Shown here: positions 52,601 through 64,000 of the stretch, one piece after another
Layout of the letters: each line of letters starts with the position of its first letter
How positions within the stretch are numbered: position 1 is the stretch's first letter
Assembly (NCBI GenBank): GCA_021464245.1
Contig: JADCRB010000010.1
Location: forward strand, 4,897,816 to 4,961,815
Reading direction: 5' to 3'
Length of the DNA: 64,000 nt
DNA from: Carallia brachiata
Taxonomy: Eukaryota; Streptophyta; Magnoliopsida; Malpighiales; Rhizophoraceae
Translations under genes and position numbers: made by a program
The notes under the pieces: model-generated
What the model was told of the DNA's origin: nothing
What the model saw: only the letters and a program-made list of their open reading frames with translations
Database searches by the model: none

Positions 52601-53438
52601 GTAAAACTTCGTCACCAATCACGATTGTCTAATTATCCGACAAACGCAGACGAAGAATTAAGAAAAGAAATTCGATAAGTCAATTAGCAAAAGAACTAAA
52701 CATCAGTAATATTCAATTAGAGTTTGTAAACTTAAAGTAACACTTCATTGAGTTCACTACAAGCGGTATGAGGTTTGAGATGAAAAAGGCATATAATAAG
52801 CATGACTAATGCTAAACATTATGCAAATTGTATTGTGAAATATCCCGAAATTTATAATAATAGAAATAATCGTAAAATTTTTCATTTTTTAATTTAACGG
52901 TGTTAGAAAAATTAACGATTCTTTCTACAATTATACATTTCGGGATGTTCCATAACACGGTTTTCGGAATATTTAGCATTACTCTAATAAGCATTATCAA
53001 CAGACAAAATAATTAATCAAAAACCTAAAATAGGGATAAAACACGACCAGGTCCTGTCCATATAATTAATCAAACCTCTTGATCGTGTGTTCGAGTCCTA
53101 AAGAATCTGTCCAGCCTGAGTCATTTTCTTAAAAAAAAGGACAAAAAAAAAAGAGAGTTAATGAAAAAAGCTTGGAGAATGAGAAAAACCTGAATGGATT
53201 GGGCAATCTGCGTAACGGAAGCAGGAGGAAGCTTCAAGTCTTTAACAGTCCTCTTTGCAAAGATCACCACCTCCGAATCTGGATCTATTTTCACGAATTT
53301 ATTTTATCTAATTAATCCAAAAGACAACAAACAATGATAATAACATAAAATAAAATCAAAGTAACCAATAATAAATAAATAAATAAGAGATTTCGTTTTT
53401 TCAATAATGTTAACAATTTCAGGCTGAATAACAAAAAC

Positions 53439-53478
<40 letters not shown>

Positions 53479-53776
53479 GAAGGATTCCAGGTGAAAGCAT
53501 CTCGAAAGCGGTGGTGGCCGTCGATTTCAATGTCCAATCGAATTGGGACTAAATTATCGGCTGTTGGCCTGCTAATTTTACACAAATAAATTATTTATTT
53601 CGTTCAATTATCAAGTTTAGTGAAGGAGGAGGAAAGAAGAAGAAGAAGCAGTAAAAATACACAGGAGTCAATTTAAAAAAAGGAAAAGGAAAAAAAAAAA
53701 GGAAAGCCAGAATTTAAGATTCCTACATCCTGAACTTGACGGGCGCTTTCGAAGAAGTTAAAGGCAGAGCCTTCAT
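49629..53776 (-). CDS. BSH: SNF5/INI1 subunit of SWI/SNF chromatin remodeling complex (BSH)
   Basis: Ten exons on the minus strand: 53776-53727, 53568-53477, 53284-53190, 52520-52449, 52336-52289, 51515-51432, 51295-51257, 51119-51037, 50884-50822 and 49728-49629. They give 241 residues, essentially the length of Arabidopsis BSH (240), with all phases consistent. The N-terminus KFRMPTADNLVPIRLDIEID is followed by the first SNF5 repeat (VVIFAKRTVKDLKLPPASVT), then AYEGQDMY-type sequence (here SYEGQDMYAGEKIVPIKLDL). The second repeat (LIKDQFLWDLNN, DPEEFARTFCKDLG) and the basic tail (ITKKGRRFAEH, then DVYEPIVDILSNEELDALEA) complete the protein. It is a core nuclear SWI/SNF subunit needed for nucleosome remodeling. 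Exon 9 starts at a TAAAGC after CACAG; nearer AGs would break the frame. Intron 6 contains a MITE-like insert. Confidence 0.95.
51628..52080. mobile_element. MITE-like insert in BSH intron 6
   Basis: Begins GTGTTTGGGAGG and ends ATCCAAACAC, so the outermost bases are inverted (GTGTTTGG). Further internal copies of TTTGGGA occur near 51692, with the inverse near 51948 and 51990. The left arm is purine-rich and the right arm pyrimidine-rich, allowing a fold-back. No target-site duplication was established. Confidence 0.45.
53440..53473 (+). repeat. A/GA microsatellite in BSH intron 2
   Basis: An A run leads into (AG)n about 13 units long, ending a few bases from the exon 2 splice donor (53476-53475 on the minus strand). 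On the transcribed strand it reads as a CT tract just inside intron 2. Confidence 0.8.
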
Positions 53777-55404
53777 TGCAACTGAAGTTGATTTGAACTG
53801 AGCTTCGTTTTTCTGACCTCTGAGAGCGCCGGAGAGAGAGAGAGATAGAGCGACCACCAGACCAGTGGTGCGGTGTGGTGTACCAGAAAATAGAAAAAGA
53901 TAGATGGATCCGTTTGGGTGAAAACCCAACAAGTACGTAGGAAATTAATTTATTAAATTATAAAAAATATATTAAATTTAAAAAATTAAAAAATTATTTA
54001 ATATCGTAAATTTAATTTAATGCGTGACTTTGTGTATTCACACATATATTATTACGTAGTGACCCTCTTTTTTTTTTGACATAAAAAAATTTAGGTGAGG
54101 GAAGGTTGCCACAATTCAGGATTAAGAAAAGCTAAAAGTCTCAAAAAAAATTTACATTAAACTTATATATCACTTACTAAAAAAGACACTAATAAAACTT
54201 GAATTCTAAACTTTTTAAACATAAATCTAAAATTTTATTAACTCAACTAATTTTCGGCTGCAGTGACCCTCTTAGATAATATAGTTCTCTGCTGGGTCCA
54301 AAGGAAATAAGCCCAGCCCGGTTAGATTGCAAAGCCAGTCTGTTTCCACTTGGTAATCTCAATAAAGGATGTGTTTATCTTCGAATTAGTTTTTACTCAA
54401 TTTAATGCAAATTGAAACGTATTAGCAAGTATGATTATTGGATTATTAACCACAAATATTAATCAATGCATAATTTACAATATTAGTATATTATACTAAC
54501 GAGCTCAATAGGAATCAATTAATTTTTTTATTGGTACGTTGTTGTGACTTGTGAGGAGAGCATTATGAAGTAATCGATTGGATTAGTAATATAATTCAGC
54601 TGATTTCTTACACTCATGCAAGGAAGGGCAGCAATGTTTAAGATATTTGTACCACTTTCAGATTTTAGAGGTATAAAAATATGTATTAAAATGTAATAAA
54701 AATATTAGTACAAAATTTATAAAATAGTTTATGATCTCAAAATATCAACTCATATTAATATATATTCGATGTAAATCAAAAATTAGTTAATAATAATATG
54801 ATTATTTTTTTAAATGATAAATATTGAAGAATATTTAAGGAAACAAGAAGAGGACTAGCAATATTGAAAAACAAAATATAAAAAAAATATTATATATATA
54901 TATATATAGCGTGAACCATTATCCATGTTAATCTCGTCGTGGAGCGGACTATTCAATCTAAGGGACCTATTCAATCTAAGAAGTGCAATCCAAATTTGCT
55001 CCGCATACATAGACAGTAGGAAAGAAGTCTCAATAATACAATCAAATTAATTATTTTTACAATTAAATTAATAAAATATAATATAAAAATTATTACATTA
55101 TTTTTTATTAAAAATTAATGTCATTATACAAATATTTTAAATTATTTTTTTAAATAAAAAAATAGATATGATGTCTAACAATCTCACAAAAAATATTATT
55201 CTTATTTTTAATATCTAAACTGTCTAAATAATTATAATATAATTTAATGTTAAAAAAAAATATATTTAATTTACTATACGTTTCTAATGTGTGAGTCATC
55301 TTGTTCTTCTCTATAAATTAAGGGAGTAGTTTCGTTCGTCAATTGATCATCGAAGGCAGGCAAAGTTAAAGTATAGGTTTGGTTTGGGAGGGACTTGATC
55401 GAAA
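53777..55404. other. Divergent intergenic region between BSH and a methyltransferase gene
   Basis: Both genes read outward from here, so two promoters must lie in this 1.6 kb. The BSH-proximal part has a GA-repeat (53833-53846). The centre is very AT-rich, with (TA)n at 54892-54907. TATA-like CTATAAATTA at 55310 lies about 95 bases before the methyltransferase start. Confidence 0.5.
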
Positions 55405-56495
55405 ATGGCGGGTTTGTTCGACAAACAAGCGGCCTTATATTTGAACACGAGGCCAACTTATCCAGGCGAATGGTTTTCTATGCTGGCCGCTCTCACTCCT
55501 CATCATTTCTTGGCTTGGGATGCTGGCACTGGCAACGGTCAGGCAGCTGTTGGCGTAAGTTCCTGTGTCTCTCTCTCTCTCGCTCTCTCGAGCATGCTTT
55601 CAGTTCATGAACTCTTTTTATCACATTATAGCTGGATCTTAATGTATTGGCCAATTTCTATCAAAACCCATATGAGATCTTGTTACTGTTCGCAATTGCA
55701 ACAACCAATTTGTTGAAAGAGTTGATCAATTTGGGTTGAATTTCCTCGAAGCTTTTCTCCTTTTTGATTAACGATTATTACAATATTAGCAAGTTTGGGA
55801 TGTTGAGGTGGGGTTTGTTTTTTTTTTTGTTCTTAATGCTCGATCGTTGGTTTTTCTTTTTGAAGGTGGCCAAGCATTACGACCGAGTAATTGCAACTGA
55901 TGTAAGTGAAGAGCAGCTCAAGCATGCAATGCAACATCCCAAGCTCCGTTACGAGCATACCCCATTGTCAATGTCGGATGATGAAATTGTAGCCTTAATT
56001 GGGGGTGAGAATTCTGTTGATTTGCTGACTGTGGCCGTAGCTGTACATTGGTTTGACCTGGAAAAGTTCTACTCTCTTGCCAAGCGCCTGCTTAGAAAAC
56101 CTGGAGGTGTTATTGCTGTCTGGACCTACTCTCAGATCCTAGTTAGCCCCGAAGTTGATGCTATCTTAAACCAATTTTACGAGAAAGCTCTTACTTTTGG
56201 GAACCCAAAAGGACTTTACGCCTTTGATTGCTATAAGACCCTTCCATTTCCTTTTGAAAGCGTGGGTTTGGGCATGGAAGGGCAGCCACGAGAACTGGAA
56301 ATGAAACAAGAATGCTCCTTTCAAGGATATGTGGGACTGTTGGGATCATCGTCCGCAGTAAACAAAGCCAAGGAACAAGGAGTGGATTTGTTGTCTGAAG
56401 AGGTTGTCAAGGAGTTCGAGAGTGCTTGGGGCGGGCCTGAACTGGTGAGAACTATCACCTATAAGACATATATGCTTGCTGGGAAGGTCCTGTAA
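55405..56495 (+). CDS. S-adenosylmethionine-dependent methyltransferase (class I, type 11)
   Basis: Two exons (55405-55554 and 55866-56495) encode 259 residues. Motif I, LAWDAGTGNGQAAVGVAKHY, spans the splice junction and has the D.G.G.G SAM-binding loop (Asp about 39). DRVIATDVSEEQL follows with the acidic residue that contacts the ribose, then VAVHWFDLEKFYSLAKRLLR and the post-motif strand GGVIAVWTY. The N-terminal FDKQAALYLNTRPTYPGEWF is typical of the plant group related to yeast TMT1-like and Arabidopsis At1g55450-type enzymes. The substrate is unknown for this group. It appears cytosolic (no targeting peptide seen). The start codon has a good context (aaaATGGCG). It is divergent from BSH. 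Confidence 0.9.
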
Positions 56496-59400
56496 CTTTG
56501 CTACGAAACAGCTGAGGCAAATAATGACAGTTTGGTTAACATGATTCCAAGAGTTTCATGTGCTTGGAATGTAGTGTTCCTTGAAATTTGAAAATTTACC
56601 GTTATAAAGGTTAAATATTTACTTAGCTAATTGAGAAAATATCTCTCAACTAATAGGTTAGAGTTCAAACTCTACTAAATTTCACTTCTCTTTCTCATGT
56701 GTCTAATAGGACTCACAAAAAAAAAGAAACTTTATCATTGTGAGGTTCTTTTAGTTTGAATAAGTCTTCAGATGGTCAGCTAATTTAATTATGTAAGATA
56801 AATCTGCATCATTTGTATCTGAATGCTATTCCTCTTCGTTCATCGTCTTATTTCAAATCGGTGAATTATATTTTGGTTCGTGTAAGTTTCATCATTTGTA
56901 TGACATAGATGGAGCCTTTAGAGGAGACCAAGGGAAATGACTCGTTAATAAAGGTTTCCTTCTTATTAATTAGATTTTCAGCCCTGCAGCATATTATTCG
57001 GATGTATAATTTAACAATTTTTGTTTTAAACTCTCTTTGTCTTTACATAGTTATTGATTGGGACTAAAAAATTTGAGTCACATCACAAAGCAATGGATTA
57101 AACAAGAGATAATTTAAAAAAGAAAGCAATGGATTAATTTACTTCCACTTTATTGACTTCCAGACATAAACGAAGGCATTTTGTCCACAATACTCATTGT
57201 CATGACCAGAACCAGTGCTAAATGACGTGATGATCTGAAAAAAGATGTTCATGGTCGTGGAGGGTTCAGCACGAAATGTCTAACATTAATTAACCCATCT
57301 TTGGATTCTGGTAAGGTCTCTTTTCTCATGCCTTCTGAGGGTGATCAGATTTTATCAATTCCTCTTAGCTTCTGAAGCATGGAGGCCAAGCTAATATGAC
57401 ACTTTAACCGTAATGGTATTTATTCTACTACACTTTTTTTGTGAACTCCAAAACAGGGTGGAGTTCCCTCAAGAGGAAAGGAATGCTGGTGATAAAACAA
57501 TTGCAGTTATTTGCCAAAGAAAAATGAACATATTTCACTAGACCCCCACCATATCTCAATCTCCGGAAAATTGGGAGGATTGATAGTTTCCACTTAATTT
57601 TTTTCAAGTTTTTTAATATAATTATTATTATATCCTTTAATATTTTTATTTTCTTTTCTCTAATTTTCTATTTATTTCTAAACAAAATATTTTTTATTTT
57701 ATTTTCTCCAATCACACAATCTTAAAAGCGAAAAGATATAATACATTAGTTTCTCTTAATATTCATTTCTCTCGCATTTATTCTTTTAATCCCCGTAATT
57801 TTTTTCAAACAAAGGGTCAAGAGCGCATATCACTTTGCCCAGCCGCATGCCCTTTCCATTCCCACTGCTTTGACATCAAACTCTGCTTTGGGGTGTAGCC
57901 GGAGAAAGTACATAGACAGATAGTTTTCAAAGACTACTTACCTACCAAAGCCAATCTCATGTGTAAGGGCTTAAGTGTGGATCCTCCGCGCCCGCGTTGT
58001 GGGGAGATAGTCGAGACTTCTCTTCTCATAAGCTTTTTCAATGTTCATAAGTGGTGAGTGTGTGGTTGCTGAGTCCTTTTGGTCTACGACTTAGAGATGC
58101 CCCTTTTTTTAATCTCAGGGAGCGGATGATCTCTTTACGGTATGCTAATGTTGAGGCCGTGATTATATTTAAAGAGTGGGATGGAAAAATCATAAATGTT
58201 AAACAAAATCATATTTGAAACACTGTAAGCCAATGATATCAGGACTTACATGTAGTATGATTTACAATTAAACATATGTAACATTAATATCTTATGTATA
58301 TTATCACAATTTATACATTTATGTTTTTATATAATGAAATAAATTTTTTTTATATATTTAATATTAAATATCAATTTTCGTGGTTCAAATTAAATCGGTT
58401 AAATCTTAAGTTTCTGAACTTCAAATTTAGTGATGTATTTGATTTTTAAAAAATTGGAAGAGAAAGAGAGATGAGTGTGGGGTCTATGTTTCTTTTTTTT
58501 TTTTTTTTTATTTCTCTCTCTCTCTTTGGAAGGAAAAAGGGCATCTCAAGAGAGGGATGCCCTAGAAAGATAAAGTTTTGTGTGGGTGGGTCTCAACATA
58601 AGTCCTGCATATTTTTTCTTTTTTCTATTTTTTAATAATCAAGATTATAATTAAATTAAGTACATTTAAAATAATATTAAATATTTATAATTTAATTTTT
58701 TTTATGTCTATTACTATTCTATGATTATAAACTATGTTCCACCACCTAGACCTTTTTTTCAAAAAAAATTAATATGCGATATAACTAACTAATTAAAAAT
58801 AACGAAACACAAGACTTATATTGTCATGTCACTCCGGTCCTTCTTACTTTTTCCGTCCCTTTAATGGGTCCGATATAAATATACTTGGAATTCCAATACG
58901 TAGCCATAGGTTATTGGACATAAAATGGCCATACAAGTGGAACCCACTTAAGAAAATAATAAAAGTTATTTTTGAAAAAATTTTGACCTTGCCGCAAAGA
59001 AAAAAGTGATCAACAATAAATAGGTTGTAATTTGTCACAGATAAAGACACTAAAATTAGGAGTTTTGACAAAAAAAACTTAAAAATACAAAACAAAAATT
59101 CGGACGCAAATGAATCTCAAATACCATGCCCTTCCGTTTAGTTTACGGCGAATAATGTCATGGTCGGTTTTTCATAGTGTCTAATTACTTAGAAAAAATA
59201 GGTGCAGAATCAATACAATACAATTGATTATTTTTTTAATTTATTTTTTATTATAAACATTAATTATGAAATAAAAAACGATAAATTATAATGAGTAGGT
59301 ATTTTTTTTTGACCAGTACAAAAAATTTTACTTGACCTGTCAGTCATCGGATCTTTGAACAGAGACCAGAGTAATCTCTATTTATTTAAATCTCGTTTAA

Positions 59401-60088
59401 TAACTCTAAAGAGACCGACCCACTTTCGAACACCAATAGAACCGAGCGTAACTCCACCACTAGAGTCTTAGCGGGCGACTCTAAGTTAAACACTGCGTAT
59501 CACTGCTTATACTCAAAGAAGTTCCGAGCGTAACTCAGCGAGGGAGAAGCGCAGACGTAAAAAGTCAAACCCAAAATTTATAATATTAAAAGTACACCGA
59601 CTTACTACTAAACCACCATCTCAAACGATATAATGAGTGAGTTCCATATTTTACTTTTTTCTCGTACATATATCTTTTTCTATTTCTTAAGAACTTGAAC
59701 GATCAATTAGAAATGACGGCTCTATTAACATCCGTTGGTTTAAATGGTAAGGAGTTTGTATCCCTTAAATAATATTTCAGATTTAAGTTTTGTGAATAGA
59801 AAAAATAAACATTAGAAGAGCTTTAACCTCCTTTAATGATGTTCAATTAGACTTAGGATACCATAATTTTAGATATAAAAAAAAAAAAAAAAGGAAATGG
59901 CGGCTCTCCGCGCATCAACGTGTTCGTTCACTAGCCAAAGACTGGTCTCCTCAGAAAATTAAAATCCTGAAGTCGATAGAAAACAAACAAATGAAGCACG
60001 AAACAAACTTACAATAAGAAAGCCAAGTGCTCAGGGCAGCAGCAGCAGATAGCAGCTGTCGGTTAGAGAACGAACAATTAAGGGGGAG
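56496..60088. other. AT-rich intergenic DNA; leader of HYH gene at right
   Basis: Nothing coding is recognised in 3.6 kb. At 58450-58545 a GA-rich run and a CT-rich run face each other with a T run between, giving a weak hairpin. At about 59545-59635 the minus strand reads GGTGGTTTAGTAGTAAGT then GGGTTTGACTTT, resembling SINE boxes A and B. The region 59900-60088 probably holds the promoter and leader of the bZIP gene. Confidence 0.45.
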
Positions 60089-61662
60089 ATGTCTGTTCCA
60101 AAAGCCGAGGATGGAAACCCCAACAGTTCTTTGCCGGGGATTTACGATCCTGAGCAGCAGCAGCAGCAGCAGCAGAGACCGCCTGAGGCTCAGCCTACCA
60201 GCTCTTCTCCGAGTACTGATGGTAACAATACGAACAACAACGACGACATTAACCACAACAGCGTGCTGATTTCAAACCAGAAGGTCCAGGCAGGTCTGTG
60301 CTTCACCCGTTTAAGCCAAAAAAATCTCCCTTCTCACTTTCACAAAACACACATATTATTATTTTGTGTCTATATATGTGAGCTCCGACATTGCTCAATT
60401 TCTCTGTGTCGTTGCAATTCCAAAATTTCCAGAAGAGAGCGATGAAGATCTTTTCACGGTTCCGGATGTGGAGGTTGCACAGCCGGTGAGCTCTGCTGCA
60501 GTCAGTAATGCCCACAGTGATGCTAAGGTTCAACATGGGAGGCGGGGCAGGGGACGAAACCCCATCGACAAGGAATATCGACGGCTCAAGAGGTGTGTTA
60601 TCACATTCCCATGTACTGCCAAATTGTACTGCCAGGCTTTTCTTTTTTTGGGGGGTATGCAAAACTATCTTCTCCCATAACTGAGATTAAGTGTAGGTCA
60701 GGTTAATTTTTTTATGTTCAAGGTGGAAAACCATACTTCGAATCATTGTTTCGTAAGCAACTAAAAGTGCAGCTGCTACTATTTTTTCTTCATCAATGGA
60801 AATTTGGTTGTTGTTAAGCCATCTGCTCAAATTTCTGCGTATTAGTAAACCCGTGCAAGAATACTTTTTTTTTTTTTAAGAATACGATCAAGGAGATTCA
60901 TAGTTGGAATATCAATGACTGATTTCACATACACCAATAACAGCATCATGTATCTTTAAGTATTTACTTTTTTCAAGCGATTTCTAATTCGACTCATTAT
61001 TTTTTCTTGTATAATTTACTTATAATATAATACAATAAATGATAAATGTGATGTACTTAAACTAAATTGTACAATGATTTTCTTAGAAAAACATTTTGAG
61101 TTAAAAGCAAAAATGGGAGGGACCAAGACAGAACAGTAGCATTCAATCCCATAGAAAAATGGAAGACAAAAAGTGACGGTGACTACTTCTAAAATAGGTT
61201 CCAAAAGCTTTACACGAACATGGAATGCACAATCTATGCATAATGTGACATTCTTAAAGTACTTTGGAACCATTAACCAACAAAACGCAGGCCCGTTAAT
61301 TCTTTGTTTCCTGACCTCATATTTTTTATTTTTGCAAACTTTTGTGCAAGTAGGCTGTTAAGAAACAGGGTCTCAGCTCAACAAGCTCGGGAAAGGAAGA
61401 AGATTTATGTCAATGAACTGGAATTGAGAGCCAAAGAGTTGGAGGAAAGAAACTCAAAGCTAGAGGAGAAGATTTCCACTTTGACTAACGAAAACACCAT
61501 GCTTCGAAAGGTGAGGTCCCTTTAGCTTTTTCATGTGAAAAAGTCAGATTATGTACTACCATCTTTGATGAATGTAATTTCCTCTTGCAGATTTTAATGA
61601 ACACTAGGCCGAAAGCAGATGAAAGCATTGAACCAAAGCAGGACAAGTTGGCCAAGAGCTGA
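60089..61662 (+). CDS. HYH: bZIP transcription factor, HY5 HOMOLOG (HYH) type
   Basis: Four exons (60089-60293, 60433-60592, 61354-61510 and 61591-61662) encode 197 residues. A Gln run and Asn-rich stretch occupy the N-terminus. [14 protein letters not shown] (about residues 69-82) is the acidic Val-Pro motif by which HY5 and HYH bind the COP1 WD40 domain. The basic region [14 protein letters not shown] has the canonical Asn126-x7-Arg134. Leucines 144, 151, 158, 165 and 172 form a perfect five-heptad zipper. HYH acts in the nucleus beside HY5 in light-induced gene expression, binding ACGT-core elements; COP1 targets it for degradation in the dark. The Arabidopsis gene lies beside BSH and CHX19, as here. 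Confidence 0.9.
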
Positions 61663-61900
61663 CAGTGCATCATATCCTCATTTAGGAAAAAAGATATACG
61701 GACACGAAAAATTACAACAGAGAAGAATACAGTGCAATGTCTGATTGATTTATACAACCAGACGATTAATAATTGCAATACAAATAAATGTATTTTTTTC
61801 ATCAATTTGTTGTTGCAAACAGAAATCGCTTGGTTGCACAAATCAATCGTTCAATTACACTGTGACTTTTTCTAGTCTGTAATTTTCCGTGTTCATGTAT
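61663..61900. other. 3' flank of the HYH gene
   Basis: Short non-coding stretch between the bZIP stop codon and the tandem duplication, presumably 3' untranslated sequence. Confidence 0.5.
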
Positions 61901-62350
61901 ATGTAATATTACTAATCAAGTGGTCTATGCCACCAACCCTTTGGCCTCTGTGCTTGTGCGTCACGAGGGGCTGCTCCATGCGGCATATGCCATTGTTAAT
62001 TAGATATGTTTCCTTACCTAAATTTTCAGGAATCGAAGGCTTTCAATTTGTTAAATCAAAGAAAATTGTACTAAATCAATTATTGTTGGACAACTTTTTT
62101 AATCTTTCACATGTTGGACTCATCATGTAATGATGTAATGTTACTAATCAAGTGGTCTATGCCACCAATCCTTTGGCCTCTGTGCTTGTGCGTCACGAGG
62201 GTCTGCTCCATTTGGCATTTACCATTGTTAATTAGAGATGTTTCCTTGCCTAAATTTTCAGGAATTCAAGGCTTTCAAATTGTTAACTCAGAGAAAATTG
62301 TTCTAAATCAATTATTGTTGGACAACTTTTTTAATCTTTCACACGTTGGT
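61901..62350. repeat. 232-bp tandem duplication
   Basis: Two head-to-tail copies with a period of 232 (61901-62132 and 62133-62350). Both contain 'actaatcaagtggtctatgc', 'ctctgtgcttgtgcgtcac' and 'ctaaatcaattattgttgga', and differ by roughly twenty substitutions. Both copies keep the same frame open (MPP.LWPLCLCVTR...), but this frame resembles no protein I know. Confidence 0.85.
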
Positions 62351-62737
62351 AGCATTTTTAGAATTATTATTTACGTGCCAATGCTAAAGTTCTAAATATG
62401 GGTTGTTAGTTTCGTTAGGTGCCTAAATAAAGCAGAGGATAAACAGAGCAGAAATTGTGAAAGTAACAACTTTTCTCGTTCTCTCAATACCGTCCATTTG
62501 CAACAAGCAATAATTGCTTGATATTCTGTGGACGGCAACATTGTGATTTTTTTTTACTGCTCCTGATTTTCAGTTTTTTTTTGCTCTTTTTTCAGTTTTT
62601 TCTTTTTTTCTTGTAGTACAAAAAGAATCTTTCATTCTTGAACCTGAGGGAGAGCCGGTTGTTTATGGTTCTTCCCTCATATGTTGAAAGTGTTGAAATT
62701 TGTAGATTAGATCTTCTGAGTTAGGGCGACGATCATA
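62351..62737. other. Promoter and leader region of the CHX gene
   Basis: T-rich blocks (62539-62605) precede the start codon at 62738. No TATA box was identified with confidence. Confidence 0.4.
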
Positions 62738-64000
62738 ATGAATACAACACAAGGGCCAACGTGCCCCAAACCCATGAAGGCTACATCAAATGGGGCATTC
62801 CAACATGAAAATCCTCTAGATTTTGCAATTCCTTTGTTGATTCTTCAAATTTGTGTGGTCGTCACTTTGACGAGAACCATTGCATTTCTTCTTAAACCTC
62901 TCAGACAACCACGAGTTATTGCGGAGATCATTGTAAGTTTCATCTCTCTCAGGCAAACACACAGTTTTATTTTGTTCATGTGCCTTCATCATCAAGCACC
63001 AAAGAGTAATGCAATCAAATAGAGCTAATTGAACCACGGAACATATAATGTGATCAAATTTTGTATTCCTGCTGTTAATTATGTTAACTGGCATAGATTA
63101 ATTAATGGGATGACAACTAATTATCCTTCCATCAGGGAGGAATACTTCTCGGGCCATCTGCATTAGGGAAATATGACAAGTTCTTGCAAACGGTGTTCCC
63201 AGCAAAGAGCATGACTGTCCTAGATACAGTTGCCAATATTGGCCTCATCTTCTTTTTGTTTTTGGTTGGTTTGGAGCTTGACATCCGAGCCATTCGTCGA
63301 ACCGGTAAAAAGTCCTTGGCAATTGCTGCTGCAGGCATCAGCCTCCCTTTCGTCCTCGGCATTGGCACCTCGTTTGTTCTTCGTGCAACGATATCCCCAG
63401 AAGTCCCCCATGGCCCTTTACTTGTCTTCATGGGTGTCGCCCTCTCAATCACAGCTTTCCCTGTCCTGGCACGTATCCTGGCTGAGCTTAAGCTTCTTAC
63501 AACTGACGTAGGCCGCATGGCAATGTCTGCAGCTGCAGTCAATGATGTTGTTGCCTGGATTCTTCTTGCACTTGCCATAGCTCTCGCCAGCAGCCACACT
63601 TCACCACTTAGCTCCTTGTGGGTCTTGCTTTGTGGTGTGGGATTCGTGGTGTTTGCCATTTTTGCCCTAAGACCATTGCTGGCAATGATGGCTCAGCGTT
63701 CGCCTGATGGTGAGCCTGTGAAGGAGATATACATTTGCATCACATTGTCTCTAGTTTTGGCTGCATCATTCGTCACAGACGCCATTGGCATCCATCCACT
63801 CTTCGGGGCCTTCGTTGTGGGCATTTTGGTGCCCAAGGACGGCCCTTTTCCTGGAGTACTCATAGAGAAAATAGAGGATCTTGTATCGGCTTTTCCTGCC
63901 ACTTTACTTCGCTCCAGTGGGCTTAAGACTAATGTTGCAACCATAAGTGGAGCACAGTCTTGGGGACTGCTAGTACTTGTTATATTCACTGCTTGTTTTG
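62738..64000 (+). CDS. Cation/H+ antiporter, CHX18/CHX19-like (CPA2 family), 3' truncated by window
   Basis: Exon 1 (62738-62932) and the start of exon 2 (63136 to the window end) give the first 353 residues of a protein normally about 800 long. The N-terminus ([20 protein letters not shown]) begins the Na+/H+ exchanger membrane domain. [37 protein letters not shown], and the ion-site helix [18 protein letters not shown] with its conserved Asn-Asp follow. Later, [20 protein letters not shown] is present. CHX17-19-type carriers exchange K+ or Na+ for H+ in endomembranes and tune pH. At 63889-63912 the helix usually reading GLFLPLYFA is replaced by AFPATLLR, consistent with two small deletions that cancel (see findings). 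Family is certain; the CHX19 match rests on gene order. Confidence 0.9.

Noticed and set aside
53040..53110. GTTCGAGTCC box B-like motif in BSH intron 3
   Set aside because: No matching box A at tRNA spacing and no ends or target-site duplication; not enough for a SINE or tRNA call.
56590..56720. SINE-like 'ggttagagttcaaactctac' stretch after the methyltransferase gene
   Set aside because: Only a box B-like motif is visible and borders cannot be defined.
63132..63659. 175-codon minus-strand frame
   Set aside because: Antisense shadow of CHX exon 2.

Overview
This window is nuclear DNA of a flowering plant, most likely a eudicot. It shows AT-rich intergenic DNA, many short introns with GT-AG (and two GC-AG) borders, plant-only gene families and plant-type transposon debris. 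The species cannot be fixed from the sequence. All gene models were built by hand from splice signals and protein-family recall; none was checked against a database.

Layout. 1-2790: intergenic, with two small terminal-inverted-repeat elements. 3059-6294 (+): a CHUP1/IPGA1-family protein. 8051-18133 (-): a 24-exon SNF2 helicase of the SMARCAL1/ZRANB3 type (CHR18-like), with one apparent frame break. 18134-23963: intergenic, with a ~0.8 kb purine (GA) tract inside a possible MITE and a G-quadruplex-type run. 23964-27080 (+): a 13-exon phytepsin-type aspartic proteinase with a saposin-like insert and an odd second active-site motif. 29039-30892 (+): a hotdog thioesterase (DHNAT1-like) ending in AKL. 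31471-35110: a direct tandem duplication; its second copy carries a SINE-like insertion with target-site duplication. 36693-36941 (+): a small Cys-cluster protein. 39285-44792: decayed Copia and LINE retrotransposons, the Copia split by a TIR element that appears to carry a captured host-gene fragment (Pack-MULE-like). 47830-48159 (+): a small conserved plant gene with a one-base frame break. 48743-48783: a 41-base C run. 49629-53776 (-): BSH/SNF5. 55405-56495 (+): a class I methyltransferase. 60089-61662 (+): an HY5/HYH bZIP factor. 61901-62350: a 232-bp tandem duplication. 62738-64000 (+): the first part of a CHX cation/H+ antiporter, running off the window.

Gene order echoes two Arabidopsis neighbourhoods: IPGA1-like, CHR18 and DHNAT1 (At1g48280/48310/48320) on the left, and BSH, HYH and CHX19 (At3g17590/17609/17630) on the right. 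The genes are independent transcription units rather than a pathway cluster. Two are chromatin remodelers (CHR18, BSH), one is a light-signalling transcription factor (HYH), and the thioesterase belongs to peroxisomal phylloquinone synthesis.

Three genes contain small indels that look like missing G or C bases in short runs. This could be real decay or base-level assembly error, so those models should be read with caution.
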